64,000 bases of DNA, from contig NC_060064.1 of assembly GCF_020283565.1 (NCBI RefSeq), positions 11,150,266 through 11,214,265 on the forward strand, written 5' to 3'. Origin of the DNA: Trifolium pratense (taxonomy: Eukaryota; Streptophyta; Magnoliopsida; Fabales; Fabaceae). The position numbers were made by a program, and so were the translations under genes. The notes below the pieces were generated by a model. The model was not told the origin of the DNA and ran no database searches. It was given only the letters and a program-made list of their open reading frames with translations. This document shows, piece after piece, positions 49,256 to 58,990 of the stretch (its first letter is position 1; every line of letters starts with the position of its first letter).

Positions 49256-49884
49256 TAGAGGTGGGAACAGGCCAGGCCGGCCTACATGGCCTTAAGGCCT
49301 AGCCTACATAGGTTCAGGCCAGGCCAGCCTATTTCTTTAAATAGAGCAGGCCAATGTTTTTTTATAAGCCTATTTAGCTAAAAAGGTCAGGCCGCAGGCC
49401 ATTAAAAAAGCCTTTGAGGCCTACTATGCCGGCCTATTTAAGTTAACATGAATAATATTTTTATTACGATTATTATTTATATATTAAAATTTATACTTTG
49501 ATTAAATTATAAATCTATTAACTTTTTAAGTAATTTAAGTTTATTAATCTACATTAGTTTTTAACATATATAAATGTATTATTATAAACTAGAATTGAAA
49601 TATGATGACATATATAGTCAAATTCTCTAAAATATCAAATGGAACATTATTTTATTAGTTCATAAGTATATTTCAAAATAAATATAATTATTTATTTAAA
49701 TATGTTCATATGAAATAGGCTTTTAAACAGGCTAACAGGCCACATCAGACTTTCAAAAGGCCAGGCTCAGGCCTAGAATTTAAGCCTATGATAGGCCACA
49801 TGCCAGGCTCAGACCTTCGATTTTTTGATAGGCCAGGCTCAGGCTTGGCAAAGCCTAGCTCGGCCTAGCCTATTCCCACCTCTA
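49256..49884. mobile_element. hAT MITE nested in the copia 5' leader
   Basis: 629 bp with ends TAGAGGTGGGAACAGGCC and GGCCTAGCCTATTCCCACCTCTA-type (inverted). The 8-bp target duplication ACGGCAAG lies at 49248-49255 and 49885-49892, diagnostic for hAT. Clusters of AGGCC / GGCCT repeats lie near both ends and the core is AT-rich. No transposase. Confidence 0.93.
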
Positions 49885-49953
49885 ACGGCAAGAATGAAAG
49901 CTACGGCTTTTTCAAAATCAAATCAGGCCCCAGTAGGGAGCTCTGTTACCAAA

Positions 49954-50194
49954 TGTTGCAGATGTATAAGAAAATATTTGCTGCAAAATTGAAACTGATG
50001 TATTGACTTGAAACTGATTAAATACAAAAGCAACCAACTAGAATACTAGAAAATAGGAAACCACTAATCCCACGTTTACAACTTCTAATAACATGGGATA
50101 CTCCTAAGAATACTCCTAAGAAAAATAACAAAAGCAACAGACCTTCCTAACAAATAGGATTTTATTAAAGAAACTAACAATTAAAATCTTAACA
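49954..50194 (-). repeat. 5' LTR of the copia element
   Basis: 241 bp and the promoter-side LTR of the minus-strand element. Its outer edge faces the FTa leader. Confidence 0.95.
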
Positions 50195-50199
50195 ATATT

Positions 50200-50870
50200 A
50201 CCCTAATTCATAAACCACCAAATCACACGATCAAAATTCAAAATAGTTCACACTCAAATCAAAAACCCTAACTAACCAACAGCGCTTCACTGAAAATCAT
50301 TGAGATGGCGGTTGCAGTGTAAATCAATTTTGACAGTAGTGATCTTTACTCTCTACAGAATTGGAACGATCTCCACTGTACAATAATGATCTTTACGGTT
50401 AGTATGTTTGATTTGTAGATTCAGATCCATTTCATTGTTCCTGTTCCTGATTATGATATTAATACTGTTTTAATTTTTCTTCTTTGAAGTGATTTGAAAT
50501 CGCAGAAGAAAACGAACCTTCTTTGCTGAAGCTTCAAGGAAATCACATATCTAGTAGTATATCTGTAAGTTTTTTTTGTTTTTCTTTTTTTGTGTGTGTG
50601 TGAAATCGCAGAAGAAAACGAACCTTCTTTGCTGAAGCTTCAAGGAAATCACATATCTAGTAGTATATCTGTAAGTTTTTTTTGTTTTTCTTTTTTTGTG
50701 TGTGTGTGACAATAATATAGCTGTAAGTTGTGTTCTTTTAAAATTACAATAAATAATCGGTGACCTTTCTCCAAATTAGTTTTAAAGTTATTCTTGAATT
50801 GAAGTGCAGGGATTATATCATGAGTTATACTATCATCATTCTAGTATTGGTAAGTTCATGCCATTTTATC
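50200..50870 (+). promoter_or_regulatory. FTa upstream leader (delta), proximal part
   Basis: Continues the leader interrupted by the copia element. It contains AAATCAAAAACCCTAACTAA (50256-50275), a telo-box-like AAACCCTAA motif found in many plant promoters, followed by a six-codon frame ATG GCG GTT GCA GTG TAA (50305-50322). Next come GGAACGATCTCCACTGTACA (about 50362) and several ATCTGTAAGTTTT-type donor-like sites. All of these recur in the alpha, beta and gamma cassettes. The sequence GTGTGTAG/GATTGTGAG just before the FTa ATG looks like an acceptor, so a 5'-UTR intron is possible. Transcript data are needed. Confidence 0.5.
50495..50706 (+). repeat. Two 106-bp tandem units in the FTa leader
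   Basis: Units 50495-50600 and 50601-50706 both start TGAAATCGCAGAAGAAAACG, contain TATCTGTAAGTTTTTTTTG, and end in TTTTTTTGTGTGTGTG. They look identical. Each carries a CGCAG/AAG acceptor-like and a CTGTAAGT donor-like site, so a spliceable exon-like segment is duplicated. Confidence 0.92.
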
Positions 50871-51275
50871 CAGACCTATCTTTTATTTACAACTAGCTTT
50901 TTACAATTTCAACGTCCACATACGGCGTTGTATACATTCTCACTTTTCCGATTAAGATAATGACTTATTTGATACTGGTTTGATTAATGCAATGAAAAAT
51001 TAAGATGTAATAATTTGTATTAAACTCACATCAATCATGTAACTGTTTTAGCCCTAAAGACGAGGATATTATCGATAGTCGTTAGAATTTGTGATAATTT
51101 TAACCATCGGTTCACGGTGGACTTGGTCGACATTTTATGCATATAGACACTTGTAAAATTGCTTTGACTTGTGATGCTATTGTTGGGTTGGTTATATTGC
51201 TTGATTTGAATATTCCACATGTTGTATTCAAAACCCTAATGTAAAGTTGTGTGTAGGATTGTGAGAACCTGCAAG

Positions 51276-54200
51276 ATGGCCAGTACTAGCAGGAATCCTC
51301 TTGTTGTTGGGCGTGTAATAGGGGATATATTAGACCCCTTTGAAAGTTCTGTTCCTCTCGTAGTCACCTATGGTAATAGAACTGTTACTAATGGTCGTGA
51401 GCTTAAACCTTCCCAAGTTGCCAATCAACCCCAAGTGAGTATTGGTGGGAATGATCCGAGTACCTTCTACACCCTGGTAATTACATTAATACATATGGCT
51501 ATATATTTAGAGTCTTTTAGATAAACTACTTATTTGTTGCTTATGGTACAAGAATTTATGATTATAAACACTTATGTATAAGCTATTTTTATAACAAAAG
51601 ATGATTTATTTTCTTTTCACCATCAGTATATCCGGCTCACTGCACCACCAAATCTGGTTCGAAGGTAAATTCTGGCACCAAGTGGTTTCAGCCCCCTCCT
51701 GATGGCAGTTGTGGGGGATCGAACCGTGGTCCACCCTTTTAAGTCCCCACGCTGATCACCACTAGACCAACTAAATGATGAAATCTTTTTGTATAAACTA
51801 TAAACTATCTTGAAGAACTTGTGAAAATAAGTTAAAAACATCATTAAATGTTTTTTTATAAATTGTGCCAAACAATCTTGTAAAATTTATACCGGTTGAT
51901 AAACTCAAATAAGTTATAATTAGTTGATGTTGTTACTTCAATTGCAGATCTTCGTAGATCCAGATGCACCTAGCCCAAGTCACCCCAGGTTTAGAGAGTA
52001 TCTACATTGGTGAGTAAATCACCTTTGTTTACAATTGCACATACTAATATACGAGATACTGTATTTGATCTAAATAATACTTTAACACTTTTCTCTCATG
52101 GATTTTAGGTTGGTGACTGATATTCCAGCAACTACAGAGGCTAGTTTTGGTATGTATATTGATTCCATCCATTTCATAAGCCAAAAAGTATACATGAATG
52201 AGTAGTTTAATATAAAAAGCTATATATGAGTTAAAAATTAAAATGGATAACTTTCTTGATAGATATATGGTCAACAAAAAAGATTCAAGCATAATTATTC
52301 TTTCAAACTTTTTTTTAAGTTCAAACTTTCTTTTATTAAAAAAGCCACATTGAGTAAAAAAGAAACCACTTATAACTTTCTTTTAATTTTAAAAATTAGC
52401 ATTTACATTTTAGGAACGTCTAATGTGGACTTGGTCTAAAAATGAATCTTATTATTTTTAGTAAATTTTATTAAAATATTATATTTAATCTCTATTTTAT
52501 TTTTCGCCATAAAGAAATCTCTATTTTATCATTATAAAAATTTATTTTTTACTAAAAATGATTACTGTCCACTTTTAAACTAATTTCTAACTTACCATGT
52601 TATATTTACCTTGCATTTTGAGGTGAAACACAACAATCATTAAACAAAGTGCAAACTATATGATACTTAAATTTTATTTTTTTATTTTTAAAACAAATGA
52701 AGTGAATGTTGGAAACATTAGAATTGTATTGCGATTTTTTTTTAAGTAGTCTATAGTTAGAAATTTAACTCTTAAGATGGATAAGTAGAATGACCGGGGT
52801 TCGAACCCCGCCCCCTATATAAGCAATTTTTAGCACTCTATTTTTCAGCCACACAATTTAAAAAATAGTCCCACCAAATAAAAAATGTGACCCATATATG
52901 TTTTTTTTTTTTGAAGAAACTAAATTAGTCCACCCAAATTAACACGAGAGAGAATCGAACCTCATACCTCAAAAAGAACACACTCTCAAGTCTGAGTCCA
53001 ATATCAATGCACCAACTCAAGTGGGTTATGCGACCCATATATGTGTGTGAAGGACTTGTGTAAATCTCATATATTGATAATAATTTTTTCCACATTAATT
53101 AATTAATTAACAACAACAACTGCATCAGAGAATGTCCCATAAAAAAATAGTGTTATATATTGATAATATTGAGAAATGATTAGAAAAAATAATATTGAGA
53201 AATGATATTTTGACCGAGTCTTAACAATAAATTTAATAAGTTGTGGCTATTTATGTTTAAAATCATGGTTCATTACATTCAGTGGGAATTTAATGAGTTG
53301 CAACAATTAAAATTGTTTAAAATTTGTGTTAAAATAATACTCTTTACTAATTTTGTATTTTTGCATTGTCAACCACTTTTGTAATTAAGTTGTAAAAAGG
53401 TCCGCTTTCTCAAGTTTTGTACTATCTGGTCCTATATATAAAGAATACATGGAGAAAAACACATATCAAGAAGATTTATTTTTTTTATTAAAAATTCTAA
53501 AATATTACGTGTTATTCCAAAACCAACCTTCGAAATGTGTCTGTGTAATTAATGCATAACATCGGAATATGTTGCATTTTATATAATTTAATATGGGTAT
53601 GCAAGGAATTATCTATTTAATAAAGAATAAATTTAAAGAGTGTTTCTTATAAAAAGAACAAAAAAAAATTTCAAAATGTTCTTTATATATAGAACGGGAG
53701 AGTGTAGTATAATGTGTTGTCAATCCTTACAAATTTTAAATCCTACTATTTTTCCATGTTTTCACCGAGGTTGAACCTTGAATGTTATATAATCAAATAT
53801 TATGATCCAAGTTAATGGTGTAATTAAGATTATTTTCCTATCTCAGGAGCCAAGCCAATGATATAGAAGAGAACGTCCACACCGGATAAGTTTTTATTCT
53901 TATATTATGTTTGAGGTACGCTCAAAAAACAAAATAGTATATATTATTTGTTGTTTTTTGTGACAAGTTAGTATATATTATTTGTTATTGTCTTTAAGAT
54001 GCATTAAATATTGGTACACCTGAGGGGACTATTGGTTTTGATTAATATATCTTATTTTTTCTTGTTCAAAAAAGATGCATCAAATTTCTTTCAAATTTCT
54101 TTCACCAAAAACGTAATATAATTAACTTTTCAACAGAACTATATGCTTTTGTCAAAAAAAAAAACAGAACTATATGCTTTTTTCAAATTTCTTTCTAATA

Positions 54201-55037
54201 TTTTTTTAATAAATTTTAATTTATGTAGATTCATTTAAGACTTAAATTAGCATTAGACTTGCTTCAAAATTTATGTCTTATACTCCCTCCGGTCACTATT
54301 ATAAGAAAGAAACTTAAATTAGCATTAGACTTGCTTCAAAATTTATATCTTATACCCCTTTCGGTCATTATTATAAGAAAGAAAGAAAGAAAAAAACACT
54401 TCTTAAATTCATTAGAAAACTGATGTATCTTTAAGGTAGATTTTCTAGCCACTAAGTTACTTGATAAAAAAAAAAAAAACTGATGTATCTAATTACTATT
54501 ATTATACATTAGATAAATCAATTTTTTTATAATAAACCTAAAAAGTGGTTTTGGCCTATAATAGTGACCGGAGGAAGTATTTATTTATTTTATTTATTAA
54601 TAATTTTATTATTTATTTTACATTTACTAAGTTTTTTATTTTTTTGAAGCAAGTTTTTTAATTTTTTTTATTAACCATTAGGCTTTTAATTTTAAAATAT
54701 TACGTTTATTTTTTAATGTGTGTATATACACACATTTTACTTTATTTTATGCTTACTTAGTGAATATATCTAAGCTAATTGTGATTTTGATTGATTTGCA
54801 TGTATAGGTAATGAGATTGTAGGTTATGAAAAGCCACGACCCACCTTAGGGATTCATCGTTTTGTGTTTATATTATTTCGTCAACAATGTAGACAAAGAG
54901 TATCTGCTCCAGGTTGGAGGCAAAATTTCAATACAAGAGAGTTTATTGAAATTTACAATCTTGAACAATTGCCAGTTGCTGCTGTGTTCTTCAATTGTCA
55001 AAGGGAGACTGGCTCCGGAGGAAGAACCTTTAGATAA
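51276..55037 (+). CDS. FTa2: FLOWERING LOCUS T-like protein, FTa clade (florigen)
   Basis: Exons 51276-51476, 51948-52009, 52109-52149 and 54808-55037 splice to 534 bp, 177 residues plus stop. The first three exon sizes (201, 62, 41) equal those of Arabidopsis FT, and all introns are GT-AG. FT is a PEBP-family phloem-mobile signal that acts with 14-3-3 and FD at the apex. Visible hallmarks are DPDAPSPS (71-78), Tyr85 in EYLHW (FT type, not the TFL1 His), P94, F101, GIHR (116-119), R130, and APGWRQNF with Gln140 (FT type). Unusual residues are Ser62 where FT and Hd3a have the 14-3-3-contacting Arg, and Ser134 where FT has Tyr. The C-terminus GSGGRTFR fits legume FTa proteins. Calling it FTa2 rather than FTa1 rests on its adjacency to FTc. 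Intron 3 (2658 bp) and intron 1 carry transposons. AATAAA lies about 30 bp after the stop. Confidence 0.93.
51650..51775 (-). mobile_element. SINE in FTa intron 1
   Basis: Reverse complement of the 5548 family: CACCAAGTGGTTTCAGCCCC, GGGGGATCGAACCGTGGTCC (B box), GATCACCACTAGACCAACTA (A box). It makes up about a quarter of the 471-bp intron. Confidence 0.75.
52765..52850 (+). mobile_element. SINE-like fragment in FTa intron 3
   Basis: AACTCTTAAGATGGATAAGT and ACCGGGGTTCGAACCCCGCC (a perfect B box) resemble a tRNA-derived SINE head. The tail is not clear. It is not a tRNA gene by structure. Confidence 0.5.
54283..54577. mobile_element. Stowaway-like MITE in FTa intron 3
   Basis: The left end CTCCCTCCGGTCACTATTAT and right end ATAATAGTGACCGGAGGAAG form the inverted repeat, flanked by TA (54281-54282, 54578-54579), as expected for Tc1/mariner-type MITEs. 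The left end and its flank are partly duplicated: a segment of about 70 bp from ACTTAAATTAGCATTAGACT recurs at about 54312. Confidence 0.8.
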
Positions 55038-55461
55038 CTTAGTTAGTGAATAGTATAGAGAAAAATAAATAAATGTTTAAGGCATATACATGCACGAGTA
55101 ATAGGGTTATTCGAGTTTACTTTGGATGGATTAATGGCCCTTTATTTAGTATGACTCGTAAGGAAGTGTTTAATCTGTTAAAAAATAAGGGATTACATGA
55201 CATAACTTCAGTTGTACTGTGTTTGATTTGAAAACTGTTTCTGAGATTGGATAAACTGGAGGTCAAGGAATTGACAAAAACAGAGATATTCTTGTCTCCC
55301 ACTAAACTAAAAGACAACTTTTTGTCCTCTAACAAAATAGGTTTTTGTCAACCAAATATCATACAAGACAAAATTTGTTAATATCTTAAATATTTATCTT
55401 GTGTTATTTTGTAATGTATTATTCTGTTCAATATTTACATTTTGCAACATGTCCATAATTT
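55038..55461. other. FTa 3' flank
   Basis: AATAAATAAATG near 55067 is the candidate polyadenylation signal. The remainder has no supported gene. A minus-strand frame of 72 codons at 55117-55335 has no recognisable domain. Confidence 0.4.
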
Positions 55462-55860
55462 GACTTTTTCTAACATGAACAAGTGGTTCCTGAGGTGCAT
55501 GATGCACAAGTCTCGAATAACATTATAACGAATACGAATTTTACAAAATCGACTGTTGGATTGAAAGATTATATGATATAGATCATCTATAGAAATTTTT
55601 AGAAAAATTGAAAATCATTTTATATGTTATTGAGATCCATCAAAATTAACGGTTTATGAGTTTCATTAAATACCGTTAACTTTGATATGTCTCAATAACA
55701 TATCAAATAATTTTCAATTTTTCAAAAATTTTCTACGGATGATCTATATGAGATAATCTTTCAATCAAACGGTTGGCTTTGTAAAATTCGTATTCGTTAT
55801 AATGTTATCTGAGACTTGTACATGGTGCACCACATGAACTACTTGTTCATGTCAGACTTG
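55462..55860. mobile_element. Long-armed foldback MITE
   Basis: Arms of about 190 bp: ACATGAACAAGTGGTTCCTG and TAACATTATAACGAATACGA on the left are mirrored by TCGTATTCGTTATAATGTTA and ACTTGTTCATGTCAGACTTG on the right. Almost the whole element can fold into one hairpin. No coding capacity. Confidence 0.85.
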
Positions 55861-56237
55861 ACCCCATAATTTAGATTTGTGGTATTGCATAGAAAAAAGA
55901 AAATGGTGTACACTACGGTCACTTTTCTAGAAATAATCTTTAACAGTTACAGTATTTTATTAAACTCACTTACATAATAAAAAAAAGGAAATAAAATTAA
56001 TATTAAAAAGATAAATTTTTAAAACTTTTAAGATTTATGCATAAATTTAAATACAATTTTTTTAAAACAGTTACAGTATTATTTTTGTTTTTTTTATGCT
56101 TATCAAAAAAAAAAAAAGACAATTTTTTTATTAATATACTTCTTGGACATTATTTAGCATTTCTCGTAATTATAACAGTCTTGTGCGGTCTCATGCAAGA
56201 ACTCTTGGTTATAGTAGATTAAAAGGTCTTTTAGTAA

Positions 56238-56279
<42 letters not shown>

Positions 56280-57333
56280 TAGAAGGCCAATTTATTTGGA
56301 CTTTGATTAGAAAACAAAACGCATGAGATTCGGTCACTTTGATTAGAAATATTCGGTCAGGATATATTCCAAAATAGCTTTTGTTTTTGTTGGCTTTGCT
56401 TGCTTGGAAATGATTTGACTCTCTCCCCAATTAAACTGCGGAGAAGTACAAGATGTTGATGTTTCAGAGAATGCATGGAAGGAGATATAATCTGTGGTCC
56501 GTTTATATTGATTTATTTTTGAGTTTATAAGAAGAAATTTAGATAAATGAATAAATTTTTATCTATTATTATGAGCTTTATAAAATAGTTTACTAAATTA
56601 TAACTTATAAAAATATAATTTTTGTTAGTCAAAACTTATGAATTAGCATAAAAATTTATTTATTTGCATAAGTTATATGGCATAATGTTAAATATAAATC
56701 AATCCAAAGAGATTACAGCATACAAATCCATAATAATCACTTGGGTTCTTTAAATGAACCCCACTTAATTTTTAATATTATTTTACACTTCATAATTATT
56801 TAAACAACTTAACTACGTTTTTTAAATATTCATACAACTCATCAAAAACTCTAAAATGGACTCCACATAACCCCCACAATATTCCAATTATATATGTGAT
56901 GGTGTGCAGGATGATTTGAAAGAAAAATAAATAAATAACAATAGCTATGATATATCTATGTGGCATATAAGGAGCGTCCTTGTGCAGAGAAACCTTGCTT
57001 GAGTTTATGGACGTTGCTTTTTGACAATTTACAGAATGTTTCAGTGTAGGAACGGCAAAAAGCACCGATATTGGTGCTCTTAGTCTAGTATATAAATTCG
57101 CAATTGTTTTTTATATATATTTAAAGAAATAAATTATAAATTTTTTTTGTCAATTAATCTAATTGCTAGAAATTCACATCTTGAGGTAAATAAGTGGAAG
57201 ATCACAGGCTCAAACTCCCGCTCCTACATATAAAATGCGATATTCTTATCAACTGAGTTATGCGCACGAGAATATAAATCATATATTTTAATCTTCTATC
57301 GTGCGTGTATTTGATGCTCTCCATAAGCTCTTT
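55861..57333. other. Intergenic sequence between FTa and FTc
   Basis: AT-rich with no supported gene. A weak SINE-like stretch lies near 57176-57250 (GAGGTAAATAAGTGGAAGAT, CAGGCTCAAACTCCCGCTCC). Confidence 0.4.
56239..56278. repeat. (TAA)n microsatellite
   Basis: About thirteen AAT/TAA units. Confidence 0.95.
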
Positions 57334-57871
57334 TTAGGCATAAACGCTATATGTTGTTTGTCGATGAAACACTCTGTACAATGCTTCTTTGAAATTTTGA
57401 TTGAAGCCGGGCCATTTACCATTTTCTAAATGTGTCCTCAATCCTTTATAGCTTAAGTGACCAAACCAACAATGCCAAAGATTTGAGAACCACTCCTTGT
57501 TTCCACTCATATCAAGAATCCACACTTCTTCTCATCATGTTTGATTTCAACATAAGATATCAATAATATCTTCTTCTTCAGCATAGTTGGTATTTTACTC
57601 CCAATGAGGACACTCATGTTGATAGTGTCCTAATCAGTATGCTATAACATATTTGTTGTAGGGTTGTCACCCCCTTCCTCTTCATTGGCCTCCTCTAAAC
57701 ATGCCTCTACCTCTTTCTCTTACAATTTTATCATCATGTCCAAGTTGTTTGGAATCTTCAATTGAGCATACCACATAATCAAATTTTGAGACCATTAAAC
57801 CCAATAGCTTCTCAGTACTGATTGTTTGACTCATAATTTCAACTGAGTTTCCATTTTATTAGCAATGGTTA
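57334..57871 (-). pseudogene. Decayed Ty1/copia gag-pol fragment
   Basis: On the minus strand, 57334-57525 reads NLWHCWFGHLSYKGLRTHLE, a gag-pre-integrase domain with the H-GHLSYKGL core. Farther upstream on that strand (57720-57870) VSKFDYVVCSIEDSK and NKMETQL match copia Gag, with a Gly/Arg-rich zinc-knuckle linker between (about 57650-57720). Stops and frameshifts are frequent. It is interrupted at 57872 by a CACTA end. Confidence 0.7.
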
Positions 57872-58990
57872 CACTATAATAATTTCAAGTATTACCGACG
57901 ACCAAAAGCCAACGAAAAAGTGCAAGCCTGATAATTCATGATTAGAAACTATATAGGTGGGTTTTTTTGGGATAAAATGGTCGTAAATGCACATCAAATT
58001 TTAGCGGCAGTTTAAAAATGTGGAAAAGATTTTTTTTTACTTTGTTTGGCATTAGTGGCGGTTGAAAAATGCCATAAATATACGCTGGATTTTAGCAGTG
58101 ATTTAAAACCGTTGAAAAAGTGCATTTTTTTTTTCTGCTGCTCTATTTGTCATTAGTAGCGTTCAAAACCACCCAAAACTTTTTTTTTTATCTAAACCCG
58201 AAACATGACCGTTTTAAAAATTCAATAAAAATCAATTTCGGCCATTTGAAACCGCCGAAAAAATCAATTATAATTTTTATTTTAATGTTGATTATTTTTC
58301 AGGTTTTTTTAAAACAAAAATCCTTTTTAAATGTCTATTTAAAATGTTTTATTTCCACAAATAATTTTATAGTCCAATATTAAAAATAATATCTTTTCAA
58401 AACACTTTAATATTAAAATAAGCAATAATTCAAATAAGTTTAAATAATACAAATATTTGCAAATAAGTGTTTTTTTTTAACCAAATTAGCAAATCAATTT
58501 TAATAAGTTTAAATATTAGCAAATAAGAAATTGTAGAGAATGAGTATAGAGAGAAGAAAATTGAAGAAATGAGTAAAAATGTTCCGGAGAAATGAAGGGG
58601 TTATATATATAATTTGGGTCATGCTAACTAGTGCCCCCGGGGCACTAGTTAAGGATACACAAAAAGCAATTTTTGCATTGGGAATGACGCTTTTTATACT
58701 TTACAAACATTAACTACACAAGTTTCAATGTAATTTTACTATAATTAATATCCTTAACTAGTGCCCGGGGGCATTAGTTAGCATTTTCCATATAATTTTG
58801 TTGCCAATTTTTTTCGGGCAAACAAATACAAATCTCCTGCCAAAGTTTTCAGTGGTTTAAAAACCTTATATTGATTATTTTTGTCCGGCGATTTCAAAAC
58901 TACCACAAAGTTTGTAGATTTATTTTTATTTTTTTTTTCCCGCTTTTTATTTCCGGCGGATTTAAATAGTCGCTAATTTGACATAAACCG
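57872..58990. mobile_element. CACTA transposon terminal region
   Basis: Begins CACTATAATAATTTCAAG, followed by many subterminal motifs of the type GGCGGTTTAAA / AAACCGCCGAAAA in both orientations (for example TTTGAAACCGCCGAAAAAA near 58246, TTCCGGCGGATTTAAATAG near 58952). This is typical of CACTA termini. The opposite TIR is not identified and there is no transposase. A MITE is nested at 58616-58789. Confidence 0.55.
58616..58789. mobile_element. 174-bp MITE with 9-bp target duplication
   Basis: The left arm is GGGTCATGCTAACTAGTGCC and the right arm ends GGCATTAGTTAGCATTTTCC. Each arm has an inner GC-rich palindrome (GTGCCCCCGGGGCAC). The target duplication is ATATAATTT (58607-58615, 58790-58798). 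Same family as 42635-42812, differing in the palindrome sequence. Confidence 0.9.

Larger units (their letters stand above)
44990..50194 (-). mobile_element. Young Ty1/copia retrotransposon
   Basis: Both LTRs are 241 bp (44990-45230, 49954-50194), start TGTTGCAG, end TTAACA, and look identical by eye. The 5-bp target duplication is ATATT (44985-44989, 50195-50199). The element reads on the minus strand: the primer site TGGTAACAGAGC lies at 49940-49951 (complement) and the purine tract TAAGGGAGGG at 45231-45240 (complement). A hAT MITE sits in the 5' leader. Without that MITE and its duplication the element is about 4.6 kb. It lies in the upstream leader of FTa, antisense to the gene. Confidence 0.96.
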
